Shown: in pieces, positions 1 to 13,949 of the stretch
Layout of the letters: each line of letters begins with the position of its first letter
Numbering within the stretch: the first letter of the stretch is position 1
NCBI RefSeq assembly: GCF_002865645.1
Contig: NW_020194693.1
Location: 682,001 to 746,000, forward strand
Direction of reading: 5' to 3'
Source: Hyaloscypha bicolor E
Taxonomy: Eukaryota; Ascomycota; Leotiomycetes; Helotiales; Hyaloscyphaceae
DNA: 64,000 nt
Translations under genes and position numbers: made by a program
The notes under the pieces: model-generated
What the model was told of the DNA's origin: nothing
Database searches by the model: none
What the model saw: the letters and a program-made list of their open reading frames with translations, nothing else

Positions 1-256
1 CTAGACTTATAAAACCTAATTATAAGCTTTGAAATATTTAGATATATAGGGTTTTAATTAATTAAAGCCTATAGAATATAGTTAGCCTAGAAATAGAAAC
101 TATTATTATAGAACCGGGTTCTATAAAGAGTTCTAATTCTAGAAATAGAAGTAATTTTAAAGCTATAGGGCCTTTTAGTAATTATATAGAAATAAAGAAT
201 ATTAAAGCAAATATTATAATTATAAGTTTATATATTTAGGGAATCTTATAATATAT

Positions 257-567
257 ATTACTTTTTAGAATAATATAAGAAGGAAACTATAATAAGACAA
301 AAACCTATATAAAGTATACTAGAATATAAAACATAACTTAATAATAAATTAAAAGTATAAATAGTAAAGTATAAATAATATATAATATATAAAAGCTTAA
401 TTAATTAAATACTAAAAAGGAATTATTTTTTAGAACTATAAAAAACTAGCTTTCTTATATAATTCCTATAAGTTATATATAAAAGGCTATAGCCTTTACT
501 ATATAACTAAAACCTTAAAACTACTAAAATAATATAATTTTTAGAGAATATAGCCTGCTATACTATA
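257..567. repeat. Candidate LTR, left copy of outer pair
   Basis: A stretch of about 310 bp that recurs in the same orientation at about 13,588-13,911. Differences are mostly G/A and C/T, as expected when both copies were hit by RIP. Read by eye over aligned blocks (for example the shared words around 300-330 and 460-500). A shorter related piece appears near 6,885-6,960. Direct orientation and size fit an LTR; exact ends and target duplications are not resolvable. Confidence 0.55.
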
Positions 568-3500
568 TCCGATCCCCTATTTATTTATACTTATTCCCTA
601 AATACTAAAACTAATAGAAAAATCCTATTTAGAATCTAAAATAATAAAATAATTAGAATTCTTTTTTATTAGCTAATTTTATTTCTCTTTAATATATCTA
701 AAATAAAATCTATTACTCTTAAATAATCTTATTTTATATTTCTAAACTTATTTAAAAAATAATCCGAATTCGTTTAGCTATATTCTTATATTAAATCCGA
801 TATAATTCTTTATATTAATTAATATTTGCCTTTAACTATTATTTAATTTCTGCTTTTACTACTAGATATTAAGGAGATTTATTATAGTAAATTATATTAT
901 AAATTATACTAATATATTTCAAATAAATAGCTTCTTCGAATTTTATATTATTTATAGTATTTTTAAATCAATCTTTAATAAAAAGAGAAAGCTCTAGATA
1001 AGAGGCTTTAATAATCTTATAAAAGACTTTATTTTTATATATTTTATTTTTAATAATAACTAGATTTATTAGAATTATAATAAAAGACCTATTAAATAGC
1101 AAATTATTATTAAGCTATTCTTTAGCTTTTATATTATTCGAGAATTATTACTTATTTATAATTTCAGATTTATAAATTATTTAGCTAAAGGTATTTATTT
1201 ATCTAGTTAAATAAACTATATTTAAAATCTTTTCTTCTATTACCTTTAATAAATATTCGCTTATTTCCTTAATTATTTCTAGCTTAAAATTATTAGAAAT
1301 AGAAAAGTAATTAATATTTTTAAAAAACTTCTTATTAAAAATAATAGCCTTTTTATAATTTATAAGAAAAATATAACTAATATTCTAATACTTTTTACTA
1401 AAATAGAATTCGCTATTTAGAGCTTTAATAATAGCTAGATCTTTAATATTATCTTTATATTAATTATAATTAATATTTCTAAAAATATAGTATTAGGCTA
1501 GTTAAGAGTAAATAATTAGATAAATAAGATATTTATTTAATACCTTATAAAATCCGAGCTATATTAATAGATCTATTATTAAGAATTAAGAAGCTAAGGT
1601 AAAATAGCTATTATTTAGATCTCTATACTTTATTATATTATTTTTTTTAGAAATAGAATTATAATATCTTTATTTTCTATATTAAGAATTCTTAAATACT
1701 AAGCTTTTTAATTTATTTCAGGTAATTCTTCTTATAAATATAACTATTTATATCTATATTAGTAGTACTAGACTCAGAAATAGAAACTATAATATTAAAT
1801 TAGAGCTATAGATTTAAATAAAATTAATCGGAAATATAATACTTATATTTATATTTTTTAATTTCCCGAATTTTAAAAAAGAAATCCTATATTTTCTTAT
1901 TTATTCAAATAATAGAAATATATTTCTTATTTTTAGTAATTTTATAGATCTTAGTAACTAGCTTTAGAGTATTTTTAATAATATAAATATCTCTTATATT
2001 AATAGAGAGAATATTAGTAAATTAGTAAATATATAAGTTATAGAAAGCTTTAAGAAATTTATTAGTAATCCTATAATATTCCCGTTTATAAATAGGTTCT
2101 AAAATATTATTATATTTTTTTAAAAATATATTTATTCTATTAAGCAAGTATTAACTTCTATTTAGCTAGTATCTTATAAGTATACTAGTTAACTTTAATT
2201 TCTCCGGATTTAATATTCTTAATTTTTTATTTCTTAGTTCTAGATATAAATATAAGAGTTTTTCTAAATAATATTTTTCTCTTTAAAATAAAGAATTTCT
2301 TTTTACTTACTTCTTTTATATTTTCCTCTATTTTACTAGCCTTATATTTAAATTAGTATTCGGATTTTTACTATTTATTAAGAGTTTTAGGTTTAGTTTA
2401 TTTTCCTTTCTTACTAAATTCTTCTTATCTAGTTATATTAGTTCTATTAGTTTTACTAATAGAATTATTACTAGGCTATATTAAATTAGCTCTATTCTTA
2501 TTAACTAGATCTAATTAAATTAAAGCTAAAATTATAATAGGGGCCTATTCTTTAGGCTTATTTCAGAAAGCAGGAAAAGGCTTATTATTATAAACTCCCT
2601 TAATTAGAATTTCGGAAGTATTAAAGATATATTATTTAGTCTTGAAATTATTAGCTAATAGTAATTTAAAAACTAATTCTTTAGGTTCTGAAATAGCTTT
2701 AGTATATTTGAGTATTTTAGTAATATCTAATTTAGTAAATATACTAATATTCTGATACTTTTTATCTTTAATATATTCTAAAATAGCTTTATTAATTAAC
2801 TAAATAGCTTTATATATTAAAGCTTTTATCTTAAAAAAAAATAACTTTTTATAAATAATTTTACTAAGATTATTATAGATATTATTAATATATTAGCTAA
2901 AAGCTTTATTATATAATATAATTCTATTCTAATTCTTAGTTTCTAGACTATTTATTATAGTTTTAATTTTATTAAGCTTTTCTTATTTACTTTTAGAAAT
3001 ACCTTTAATAATATTCTCGAATTCCCTATTATTAGCTTAATAGTTCTTTAGTTTCTCTTTAGTTAATTCTAGTTTAGTTCTATTTCTAATAAAGGTTTTT
3101 TATTTCAAGAGCTTATTATATATACGATTTAGCTTATTTAGAATATTTATATTAGATTCGGTAATTATAGTTATTTTTTCTAGTATTAATAGGCCTTTTA
3201 TAACTATTTAAGCTTCCTTAATATTCTAAACTTTAATACTATTAATTTATAGGCTTTTAATAATCCTATAGCTTATAAGAACTAGCTATTATACTTTATT
3301 AGATTAAGAAATCTATTTTTTTTTAGCTATTTTATTATTTTTAAAAGAGTTATAATAGTATTATTAGTATAATAATTATAAGTTATAGAATTAAAAATTC
3401 TTAAGATTACAAGAATTTCTTTTAAATACTTTCTAAAATAAAGAATAAATTAGAATAGATTTGAATTATATAAAGATATTATATATATTCAAGTTTTTCT

Positions 3501-4290
3501 TTCTTTCTAATAAGAAAATAAAGCTAAAATAATAATATATATAATAGAGAAAGTAGATATAATAATTAGATATATTTAAGGTAATATAATTATAAAAGAT
3601 AAAATATAGGATTAGGCTTCTATTATAGAAAAGAATATAAATATATATATTTAAAGAAATATAATTTAGGAAATAATTAAGGTAAATTAAATTAAATAGT
3701 AATAATAGGAAAATAAAAAAGTAATATAATAGAAATATAAATATAATAGTAATATTTAAAGTATTAGAATATAAAAGAAAATAATATAAATTTTATAATA
3801 TAAATATATCTTAATTCTTTATTTATTTAGAAATATTCTTATTAACTTAAAAAATAGTATAAAAGAAAAGAAATAATATATTAAAGATATTAGAAAAATA
3901 TAAAGTAAATATTAATAGAAAAGAAATCAGAATAATAGAATTAAAAAATAATTTAAAATAAAGTATTATTTTTTCTGAATTTAATTTATATCTTTTCCGA
4001 AAACTAATTATATTTATTTAGTATTTATTAAAATTAACTTTATATAATATAAAACTATTTAATTAGTTAAGACTTTAAAATAATATTTATATTTATAAAA
4101 GTAATATTAAAGGCTTTAGAGGTTATAAAAAAGGAATTATAAGATAATATAAATAGAGTTTATAATACTATTATTAAATTTGAAATAATTAATATTAGAG
4201 TTAATATAAAATATAGAAAAATCAAGTATTCTAAATTAGTATTAAGGATATAGAATTAAAGATATCTTTTTAATTATTTAGATAATATTT

Positions 4291-4409
4291 AATAATAAGA
4301 AATAAATTAATAATAAGAAATAAATTAATAATAAGAAATAAATTAATAATAAGAAATAAATTAATAATAAGAAATAAATTAATAATAAGAAATAAATTAA
4401 TAATAAGAA
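4291..4409. repeat. 18-bp tandem repeat, about 6.5 copies
   Basis: The unit AATAATAAGAAATAAATT repeats perfectly from 4291, with new copies at 4309, 4327, 4345, 4363 and 4381, and a partial last copy. The perfection contrasts with the heavily mutated surroundings, so the array probably expanded after most RIP mutation of the element around it. Confidence 0.95.
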
Positions 4410-7400
4410 TTATTAAATTATATTAGCTTTTTAAAAAAGTAATTAGTTTCTAGTAATAAAATAATATTATAATTAGAGAATAGGTTCTATATAAAAGAAG
4501 TTCTCTTTATATAAAAATAGAAATATATAATATATTAACTAAGCTTTAGTATATATTTTAAATATAATTATAATTATATAAAAGAAAAAGTAGACTTTTT
4601 AATTCGAGATAAGCTAGATATAAAATAGGCTTTAAATAAATAGATTTGATTTATTTAATATTCGAGAGATTTCTAGAATTATATATTATTAAATATTTTC
4701 GGAAATAACTATTAGATTTAATAAGATTTCTCTTTTCTTTTATAGGGTTTCTAGTTTGGTTATTTTATTTATATATAACTTCTAATTAGGAAGTTTATTT
4801 AGATATTATAAGTAAACTTATAATAATAGTTTAAGTTAAAATCAAGATTTATAAGTATTATAATTAAGTTTTAGACTAGTATAAACTATAAGAATAACTA
4901 GTTAAAAAGGCAAATAGAGCTTCTAAAAGATTTCTAGTTTAGTAAGAAATATATAAAAGATTCTTTTTCTTTCTTTTTTCTTTTCTTTTCTTTATATATA
5001 ATAACTATTTATATTATAAGAACTTTTAAGGAAATATTATAGTTCGGAATTAAGAATTTATAAAGTAATCTCTTAATTTCTTATTTATTTTTATATTAAA
5101 AGAAATATTTTATATTTAATTCCTAAAATCTAATAATAGAATATTATATTAAGAATATTATCTAATAATAATAATTAGATAATAGTAAGAAATAAATAAT
5201 AATAAAGCTTATTTGATTTCTAGAATAGTAATCTAATAATAATTAAAAAGAAAAAAATAAAAGATATATAAAAAATTAAAAGTAATAAACTTTATTTTAG
5301 GTTAAGAAAAGCTCTTATTATTAAATATTTTCTTTTAGTTCTCTATAAAGGAAATATATTTTACTTTTTCTAATTTTAGTAATTCTAGAATATATATAAT
5401 AATATTAATAGCTTTTTTAATTTCCTAGATATTATTTTACTTATAGTATTTTATAACTACTTTCTTTTCTAATTCTATATCTGTTTTAAAATATTTATTT
5501 ATAAATATATACTTATTATTAACTTTGTTTTTAGAGAAATACTAGAATTTATTTCTTTTAATAAACTATTTAAATTAATTCCCGATATATATTCTTTGAA
5601 ATATAATATTATTAAACTCTTTTAGTATATAATATTCTTTTAATTAATTCGTATATTTTATTTTATATAAGTTAAGCTAGTAATATAATAGTTTCATATT
5701 TCTTAACTTATCTTAATTTATTAATTTAATATTATATATAAGAACTAGATTCTTTTTAGAAATAGATTTTAAATAAATCTAATAAATAGTATTAAATTAC
5801 TTCTTTTTTTCTTGGTATTTTCTATTTTTTTTATTCTAGCTTTTTTAATATCTTTATTTCTTATTTATATTTACTTTATATATATTTCTAGAAGTATTTC
5901 TTTATTATAGACTTTATTTTATCTAAGTATTTTCTAGATTAGAAAATATATTTCTATAAGTAATATAGTTTCTTTATTATAAATTATTAAAAAAATCTAG
6001 TTAGTTTATATATAATAATTTAATTAGTAAATAGAATATATAATAGTAAATTAATTCAAGACTTCTTTCTATTTATTATAAGTATAATAAGTATTTAAAT
6101 AATTAGTTAATATTCTCTTTTAATTATATTATTTCTTTTAGAATTATAGGTTAAAATAATAATTCTATTAATTTCTAGTTTATTAAATTCTTAAATTATT
6201 ATTTCTTTGAATTCCGATTTGCTATTTACCTTAAACTATTTAAATAAACTATATTTATAAATAATTTCTTCCTAAATAAACTTAGTAATCTTTTTACTAG
6301 TTAGATTTTTTAAAGATCTAACTTTAACTTATTCTAAAAAGTTATTTCTAGTAATAACTAGTAAGTTATATCTTTTATAGTTTAGTAATTTAATTATATT
6401 AATTCCAAGATAATAGAAAAGAAATATAGCTTTTATTAGATATAAAGCTTTTTCTTATTTTCTTTTATTCTTATATTAGTAGATTTTATAAGTATTAATA
6501 TATTTCTATATATAGTTATAATAATCTTTCTAGTAATAGTAGCTAGTTATTAAATAAAAAGTACTTTTTTTTCTAATATATCTAATTTTATTATATAGCT
6601 CTTTAATAATAATTTTTCTTTATTTTTAGTTATTAATAATAAATTGAGATAAATATATTTTAGATATAATTCTTTATAATAATTAATTTCTTATATTATA
6701 ATTTAAAGCTTTTTTATTTAACTTTCGAAATTTGGTTCTAGATATTTCTTCTAGTCTAAAAAATATTATAAGATATTATATAATATTCTAATATTATTCG
6801 AAATAGCTATTATTTAAGGAATCTAATAAAATAGTCGAGTTATTAAATAAAGTATAGAAGTTAGTATTATTATTTACTATTTTATTAGAAGTTATATATA
6901 AAAAACTATAGCCTTTATTATATAATTTCCGAATATTATAATTTTTTAATATTACTAATTCGCTTCTAAATATAGTAAGGCTTTAATTATTAATCTCTAG
7001 TAATTAGATACTATTATTTAAATATTTAATAAAAGTTTTAGAAATCTAATTTCTTAAAATAATATTATATAACTAAACTAGAATTACTTTTTTTAACTAA
7101 ACTTTTTATCTAATAAGTATTATTCTAATAATATTAAGTTCTATTACTAATTATTTATTAATATTCTTATTATTTTTAGTATTACTTTTTTATTATAGAT
7201 ATCTTAATAATTTATTAGTAATAATATATTTAGTTTCTTTAATATATTTGATTTTAAAATTAAATAATTGAATTTATATTAGCTAGTAAATAACTAGAGT
7301 TCTAGAAAGATCTATAGCTATTTTATTTAGTTATATAATAAATATATTAGTATTTAGTTTAAGAATAAAACAAACTTTATATAATTAGAATTATATTTTC

Positions 7401-7434
7401 TATAAATATTTTACTAGTTCTTAATATTCTTTTT

Positions 7435-7740
7435 TAGTAATTATTAATATAGCTATTCCTTTAGGAGTTATATATATAGTTACGGGATACGGGATACGGG
7501 ATATAAGTAATAGGATATAGGTAATAGGATATGAAATACGGGATATGGTTATATAACCTCGTATTTCATTAGTAACTCGACTAGTAGACTAGACCCCTTT
7601 AGGCTTAGCAGATTTAGGGATCGCATATTAATACTATAATATTATAATTCCTACTTCTGAATAATAACAACTTTACTAACTATATGCAAATAGCATTTCT
7701 ATATTTATATAACGGTGCCATATATTACTAGTGAACTAAT
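7435..7740. repeat. Candidate LTR, left copy of inner pair
   Basis: Matches 11,833-12,121 in direct orientation. The left copy keeps more G and C (several ACGGGATACGGG-type units near 7,484-7,545) than the right copy, so the two copies were mutated to different degrees. Confidence 0.6.
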
Positions 7741-10700
7741 AGTAATATTATATTTCTATTTAGTATTATTCTAGATTTTAAACTTATATTATATAACTTT
7801 CTTTTTTCTTTTATTATTATATTAACTAAAAGTTCTATTCTATTTATCTAGGCTAGTATTTATTACTAATATAATTATTTTCTAATCTTTTAATAAATTA
7901 TAATATAACTTATAAAATATTAAAATAATAATAAGCTTTTTTTAAAGAATTTATATAGCTTATATTTATTTATTATTCTAGTCTTATATTATATCTTTTT
8001 TTATTAAATAATAAATGGATTTAGTAATAACTATAAAGCTTTTAATTCAAATATAATAATAAATAATAATTCTAATAAATGCCTTGCCTTTAGTTATATT
8101 ATTATAATATTTATATTTTAAGATTTTAATAATTCCTGAATTTAAAGAACTTCTTTTAAATATTTTATAAATAAAGCTAATAATAATTATATTATTATAA
8201 TAAAACTATAATTTTTCTCTAATACTAGCTCTGGCTTATTTAATTCTATCTAAAGTTATATCTAGGTTTTAAAGGTATTTAAATATAAAACATTAAATAT
8301 TAGATAAAATAAACTATTTATTATAGTATATATAAAGTTCCTTAATTCTAATATTATTAATAAATAATATAGTAATTTTGGGAAATAGATTTTTTAGAAT
8401 AATTATAATAATTCATATAAACTATATAATAAAATTAATAGCTTTCTAAGATAATATAGTTATTTTTAATAATTCTAAAAATATTATAAATATAATTAAA
8501 TCTCTATTATAAGTATTTAGTATAAGTTAATTATATTTGAAAAAGAAATTAATTAAAGAAATATAAATATATCTAATAAATTTCTCTAAAATCTTATTAG
8601 TAAATAGAAATAAATTAGTATTTTATAAAATTACTAAATTCATTTTTATAATAGTATTAATTAGTCTATAAGTTCTAATAATCTTTTTTATAACTAAAAA
8701 CTATAGATTTTAATAAAATCTATTATATTTCTTAAAGATTCTATAATCTAGATATTCTAATAATATTTTTATTTTTATTAGTATTAGAGCTTTAAAATAT
8801 AGGAAATTCTTTTCTTATTAGGTCTTATATTTAATAGTTTTAATTAGAATAAATAAACAAATATTTTTATAAATTTTTCCTATTTCTTTCTAATTAAATA
8901 TAATTATATTTTTTTAATTAATTATTAATTCTTGAAATATAACTAGGTTTTTTTTCTAGAACTAGTTTCTAATATCTAATTATTTAAAATATTCCGGAAT
9001 AAGTTATAAATCTCTTAGAATAACTAATATTTTTAATAAAAAATAATTCTTATATTTTTTAATATATTTCTATAAATATTCTCTAATTTTAAATCTTTTA
9101 AACTAGTTTAAATATTTATTAGAGCCTTTTTTAATTCTATTATTAGTATTTACTAATTAATTTTTTTTATTTTTTATTTTATATATTTCTATAATTAGAA
9201 ATAAACTATAATTTTTTTTTTTAAAAGCTATAGCTATTTTCTCTAGTATTATTTTTATCTAATTTCTAAAGTTTATAACTTTCTTATTTAGCTTCTTTCT
9301 ATTTAGGTATAAAGAATATCTTTTTATCTAGTATTCTAATATATCTTTCTTAAACTCTTATATATTCTAGAATTCTTTCTAGTTTTAGGTTTTATATTCT
9401 ATAGCTTTAGAAATATATTTCTTTATTATTAGAAAATACTTTTTTTTTTTAGAAATATCTTTATTTAATATTCTTTTTATTTCTTTTTATTTCTTTTTTA
9501 TTAAGTCCGGAACTATTCTTAATAATATTCTAACTAGAATCTTTTCTGCTTTAGTTTTTCTAAAAATATTATTAATTTTCTAAACTTTTAAATCTAAAAT
9601 AAAAGAATTAGTAAGAAATTCTAGTATTTTTCTATTTCTTTTAATATTATTATTAGTTATAATACTAGATTCTATTTTTCCTTTTTATTTTTAGTTTTCT
9701 ATTTTATATTATTTAATTCCTTAATTCTAAAAGCTTAGTATTTTTAAACTATTATTTTCTTTTATTTTCTAATATTTTTTAAAAATAAAATAATTATAAT
9801 AATATAAGTATTCTAATTATTTTTAGAATTAATAAATCTTTTATTCTATAAATTATTACTTTTATATATAATATTTATTTTTATTTTTACTAAAAATAAT
9901 TAATTAAATAAAATCTTTAAAACTTTTTTAACTAGAAAAAATGTATTTTTATATTCTATTTTATTTATAATCTTAGCTCTAAACTTTATTATTTTTATAA
10001 ATCCAAATTCTATTCTAGTAATAGTAAATATTTAATAATTTATAGTATTATATATTATTTTACTAATATTATTAGTAATCTTTTTAAGAAAAATATTAAT
10101 TTTAGTTCTAGTATTAATTATTTCTTTATATTTAATACTTTTTTAAAGTTCTCGAAATACGAATTAAAAATATAGAAATTATATAATATATTTATAAGCT
10201 AGTAATATTCGAATATTAATACTATTGCCTTTAAATTAAATAATTTTATTAGTATTAGATATTTAAATTAATATTTCTAATTTCTTAAATATTTTATTTA
10301 TTATATAAGCTATAGCTATAAGCTCTATAAATCTTCTAATATATCTAATTATATTTAATATAATAGTATTTCCTATTTATAAGATAATTAAATAAAGAAT
10401 ATTATTCTTAATTTATTAATTTTAAAATATAATAACTAGATCTAGTATTTTTAAAGTATTAATAAATATTCTCGTTTTTTTTAAGTTTTTAGAAATAAAA
10501 TAATTATTTTCTTTGATAGCTTTATTAAAATATTATTAATTTTAGAAATCTTATATTTATTATAATTAAAAATATACTAGATTCCTAATTTATTCTATTT
10601 ATTCTCGGAAGTATTAATATTTATATTCTTAGCTAGACTATTTTCTTATCTATTATTTTTTAAAATAATATTTTTCTAATCTTTTATATAAAATAGCTTT

Positions 10701-11832
10701 TCTTTTATTCTGGCTTATTTTTAGAAAACTTTTTTAGCTATTTCTATTTCTTTTTCTTTTCTTTTTAATAAGAAACCTATTATAATATTAATAGAAATAC
10801 TATTTATAGCTAAATTTTAATACTATTTATTAATTCTAGAACCTGAAATATTAGTAATTTCAATATAATTTTCTCTAAAATAAAGCAATTATTTAGATTT
10901 CCTAGATATAACTTACTTATTTCTATATATAAATTCCGGTTAGTTAGTTTTCTTTTCTTTTTCTTATTTAATAAATTAGATATTTCCTATTAATTTATAG
11001 ATATTTTTAGGTTAAGTATTTAAATTATAATTAAATTCTTCTTTTTAGACTTAAGAAATAATTTAATTAAATTACTAGTATTTACTAGTAAAAAAAAGAA
11101 AATACTTTCTTATTTAGACTTAAATAGCTTTTTATATTATTTTCTATTAAATTAGTAAATATATTTATAATTTATAAGCTCTTTTATTAATAGATAATAG
11201 AACTAAAAAATATAAATATATTTTAAATTAATATTATTATTCTTATTTCTATTATAATATCTATAATAAATTTATTTTCTCGGTTCTAGATCTATATTAT
11301 AGGCTATATTAACTTAAATAGTATTTTCTAATTATATTTAAAACTAACTTCTTCTAGAATATAGTTATCTATATTCTTTATTTATTCTAGTTTAATTACT
11401 ATTGCTATTATAGTATTTCTTATAACCTCTATTATAACTTCTAGTATATTCTTCCTAAAAACCCGAATTATATTTATTAGACTATTAATACTATTATATT
11501 TATTATAATTAACTAGATTATATAAATAGGTTATAAATATTTTCCCGAATTATAAAAATAGTTATATTAAGTTATTTTTATAGGTTTTTTTAAATTATAG
11601 TAATAATAAATAGTTTTTTTAGACTTTTTATTAGCTAGTTAATATTATTTCTTTTAGATTTATTACTTTTAATAGGTTTTATATAATTAGTTATAAACTA
11701 GATTCTTTTTTTATTTATATTTATAATAGCTTTAGAAAATATATTATAGACTATTATATTCAAGTATTTTTATTTAAATCTAGATATATCTGAATTATTA
11801 ATAATATTAAAATAGTATTTCTTTTCTTTATA

Positions 11833-12121
11833 CTAATTATTAATATAGCTATTTCTTTAGAAGTTATATATATAGTTACGGGATACGGGATATGAAATAT
11901 AAGTAATAAGATATAAGATATAAGATATAATTATATAACCTCGCGTCTTATTAGTAACTCGACTAGTAAACTAGATCCCTTTAGGCTTAGTAGATTTAGG
12001 AATCATATATTAATACTATAATACTATAATTCCTACTTCTAAATAATAATAACTTTACTAACTAATATAACTAGTATTTCTATATTTATATAATAGTACT
12101 ATATATAACTAGTAAACTAAT
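11833..12121. repeat. Candidate LTR, right copy of inner pair
   Basis: Right partner of the repeat at 7,435-7,740. It begins with the same TAATTATTAATATAGCTAT block and ends with a similar AGTAAACTAATA tail. It carries fewer ACGGGAT units and more C-to-T and G-to-A changes than the left copy. Confidence 0.6.
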
Positions 12122-13587
12122 ACTAATAGAATATTATTACTTTTTTTATATATTTTATTATTTATAAATAAAAATATCTATAAACTCGAAATTTATATTC
12201 TTAAAAATATAATCTCTTACTAGAATAAATAATTCTTTTATAAATTCTTAATATTAAATATATTAATATAAGATTTAGAAAAGATTTCTTTATTTTAGAT
12301 TTATATAATAATCTAATTAAGAAAGTTATAACTAATTTTAAGTATTTCTTAGATATACTCTCGGAATTTCTTTAATAAGGCCTTAAAGAACTTGGTTTTC
12401 TAATAATTTCCTGAATTATTAATATAGTATTCTGGTATAGCCTTAATTTAATTTTTATAAATAAGAGAAATATAATAAATAATTCTCTTTTTTTTTAATA
12501 TTATTAGAAATATAATAGTTCTTATATATATTTATATATTATTTTAAAAATATAGAAATTTTATTTCTTTAAAACTATAATATTTTAGGAAATTTTATAA
12601 ATAATAAATTTAAATCCGGTATTAATATATATTTATTCTTAATTATATTAATCTTAATAATTTCTATATCTAAAACTTCTATTAATAAGATTCCTAAAGA
12701 ACTAATTTCTTATTTAAATATATTTTTTAGTTTAGAAATCGGGATTTAAAAGAAACTAGTTAATAATAATAAATATAATCGAGATTTGAATTTTAGTATT
12801 AGTAATAAAAAAATAGTAGCTTTTCTAATTTTATTTCTATTATTTATATTTTCTTTTCTATTTTATTAACTTAATATCTATAGTATTTTATTTTCATTTT
12901 TACTAAACTAGATATATCTAATAATAATATTAAAAATAATAATAAAAATAATAAATATAATTTTACTAATTTTTCTGATTTTTCCGAATTCTTTTTTTTA
13001 TTTCTATTTAATATTCTTTTCTTTTTCTAGAAGCTTTTTTAGATAATTTATATAATTTCTTATTTCTAATTTTTTTTTAAATTTTTTTTCTTCTAATTTC
13101 TATTTACTATTTTATTTAAAATTAAAAGTATTTCTTCTTTTAAATATCTTTTCCGGATTTAGAAATAAGCTTTTCTATTAAAACTAATACTATTTCTATT
13201 CCGGTTTTTATTATAACTAAAAATAATATATAAATTAATAATATAACTTTATTTTTAAATACTAAAATCTAATTTATATTATCTTAATATAATATTTCTT
13301 ATTTTATTTCCTTTATTTCTTTTTCTTTTATAATTAGTCTTTATTTCTATATATTATATTAGTAATTATATCTTATAACTAACTTATATTCAAGTTACTA
13401 AATATATTAGAAATTAATATAAAATACTAAAATTAATACTTATATATCCTTAATATTTTAGCTTTAGGTTTAAGGTATTATAATAGCCCTTTTCTTTCTA
13501 AATTTACTAAACTAATAATTCGCCTTATAAATACTTTTTAGAACTTTATAAAAGTATTATTTTAATTATAAATTTTTAATTCTTTTT

Positions 13588-13911
13588 ATATTACTTATTA
13601 TAAAATATATAAAAGAGAAACTATAATAAAACAAAAACTTATATAAAGTATATTAGAATATAAAATATAATTTAATAGTAAAATAATAAATTAAAAGTAT
13701 AAATAGTAAAATATAAATAGTATATAATATATAAAAGCTTAATTAATTAAATACTAAAAAGGAATTATTTTCTGGAATTATAGAAAAATCAGCTTTCTTA
13801 TATAATTCCTATAAGTTATATATAAAAGACTATAGTCTTTATTATATAACTAAAATCTTAAAACTATTAAAATAATATAATTTTTAGAAAATATAGTCTA
13901 TTATATTATAA
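13588..13911. repeat. Candidate LTR, right copy of outer pair
   Basis: Partner of 257-567 in the same orientation. It lies just upstream of the Copia-type coding remnant, but nothing similar follows that remnant's RNase H end, so I pair it with the left copy rather than call it the Copia 5' LTR. Confidence 0.5.
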
Positions 13912-13949
13912 TAGCCAGAAAATAATAAAAGATACTAAAAGCTTTATAT

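Larger units (their letters stand above)
7435..12121. mobile_element. Nested RIP-degraded LTR retroelement (inner)
   Basis: Bounded by two direct repeats of about 290-305 bp (about 7,435-7,740 and 11,833-12,121) sharing a run of ACGGGAT units, a CTCGACTAGTA word and a distinctive tail. The internal 4.1 kb is AT-rich with all frames closed; I could not recognise protein motifs. It lies inside the outer 257/13,911 repeat pair, so it inserted later. Superfamily and transcription strand are unknown. Confidence 0.55.

Noticed and set aside
7480..7550. ACGGGAT-type units considered as a CRISPR or telomere-like array
   Set aside because: Units are short, degenerate and lie inside an LTR-like direct repeat; fungi have no CRISPR arrays and the telomere repeat differs.
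13588..13911. Reading this repeat as the 5' LTR of the Copia-type element
   Set aside because: Nothing similar follows the RNase H end at 17.6-18.1 kb, while a clear partner exists at 257-567.
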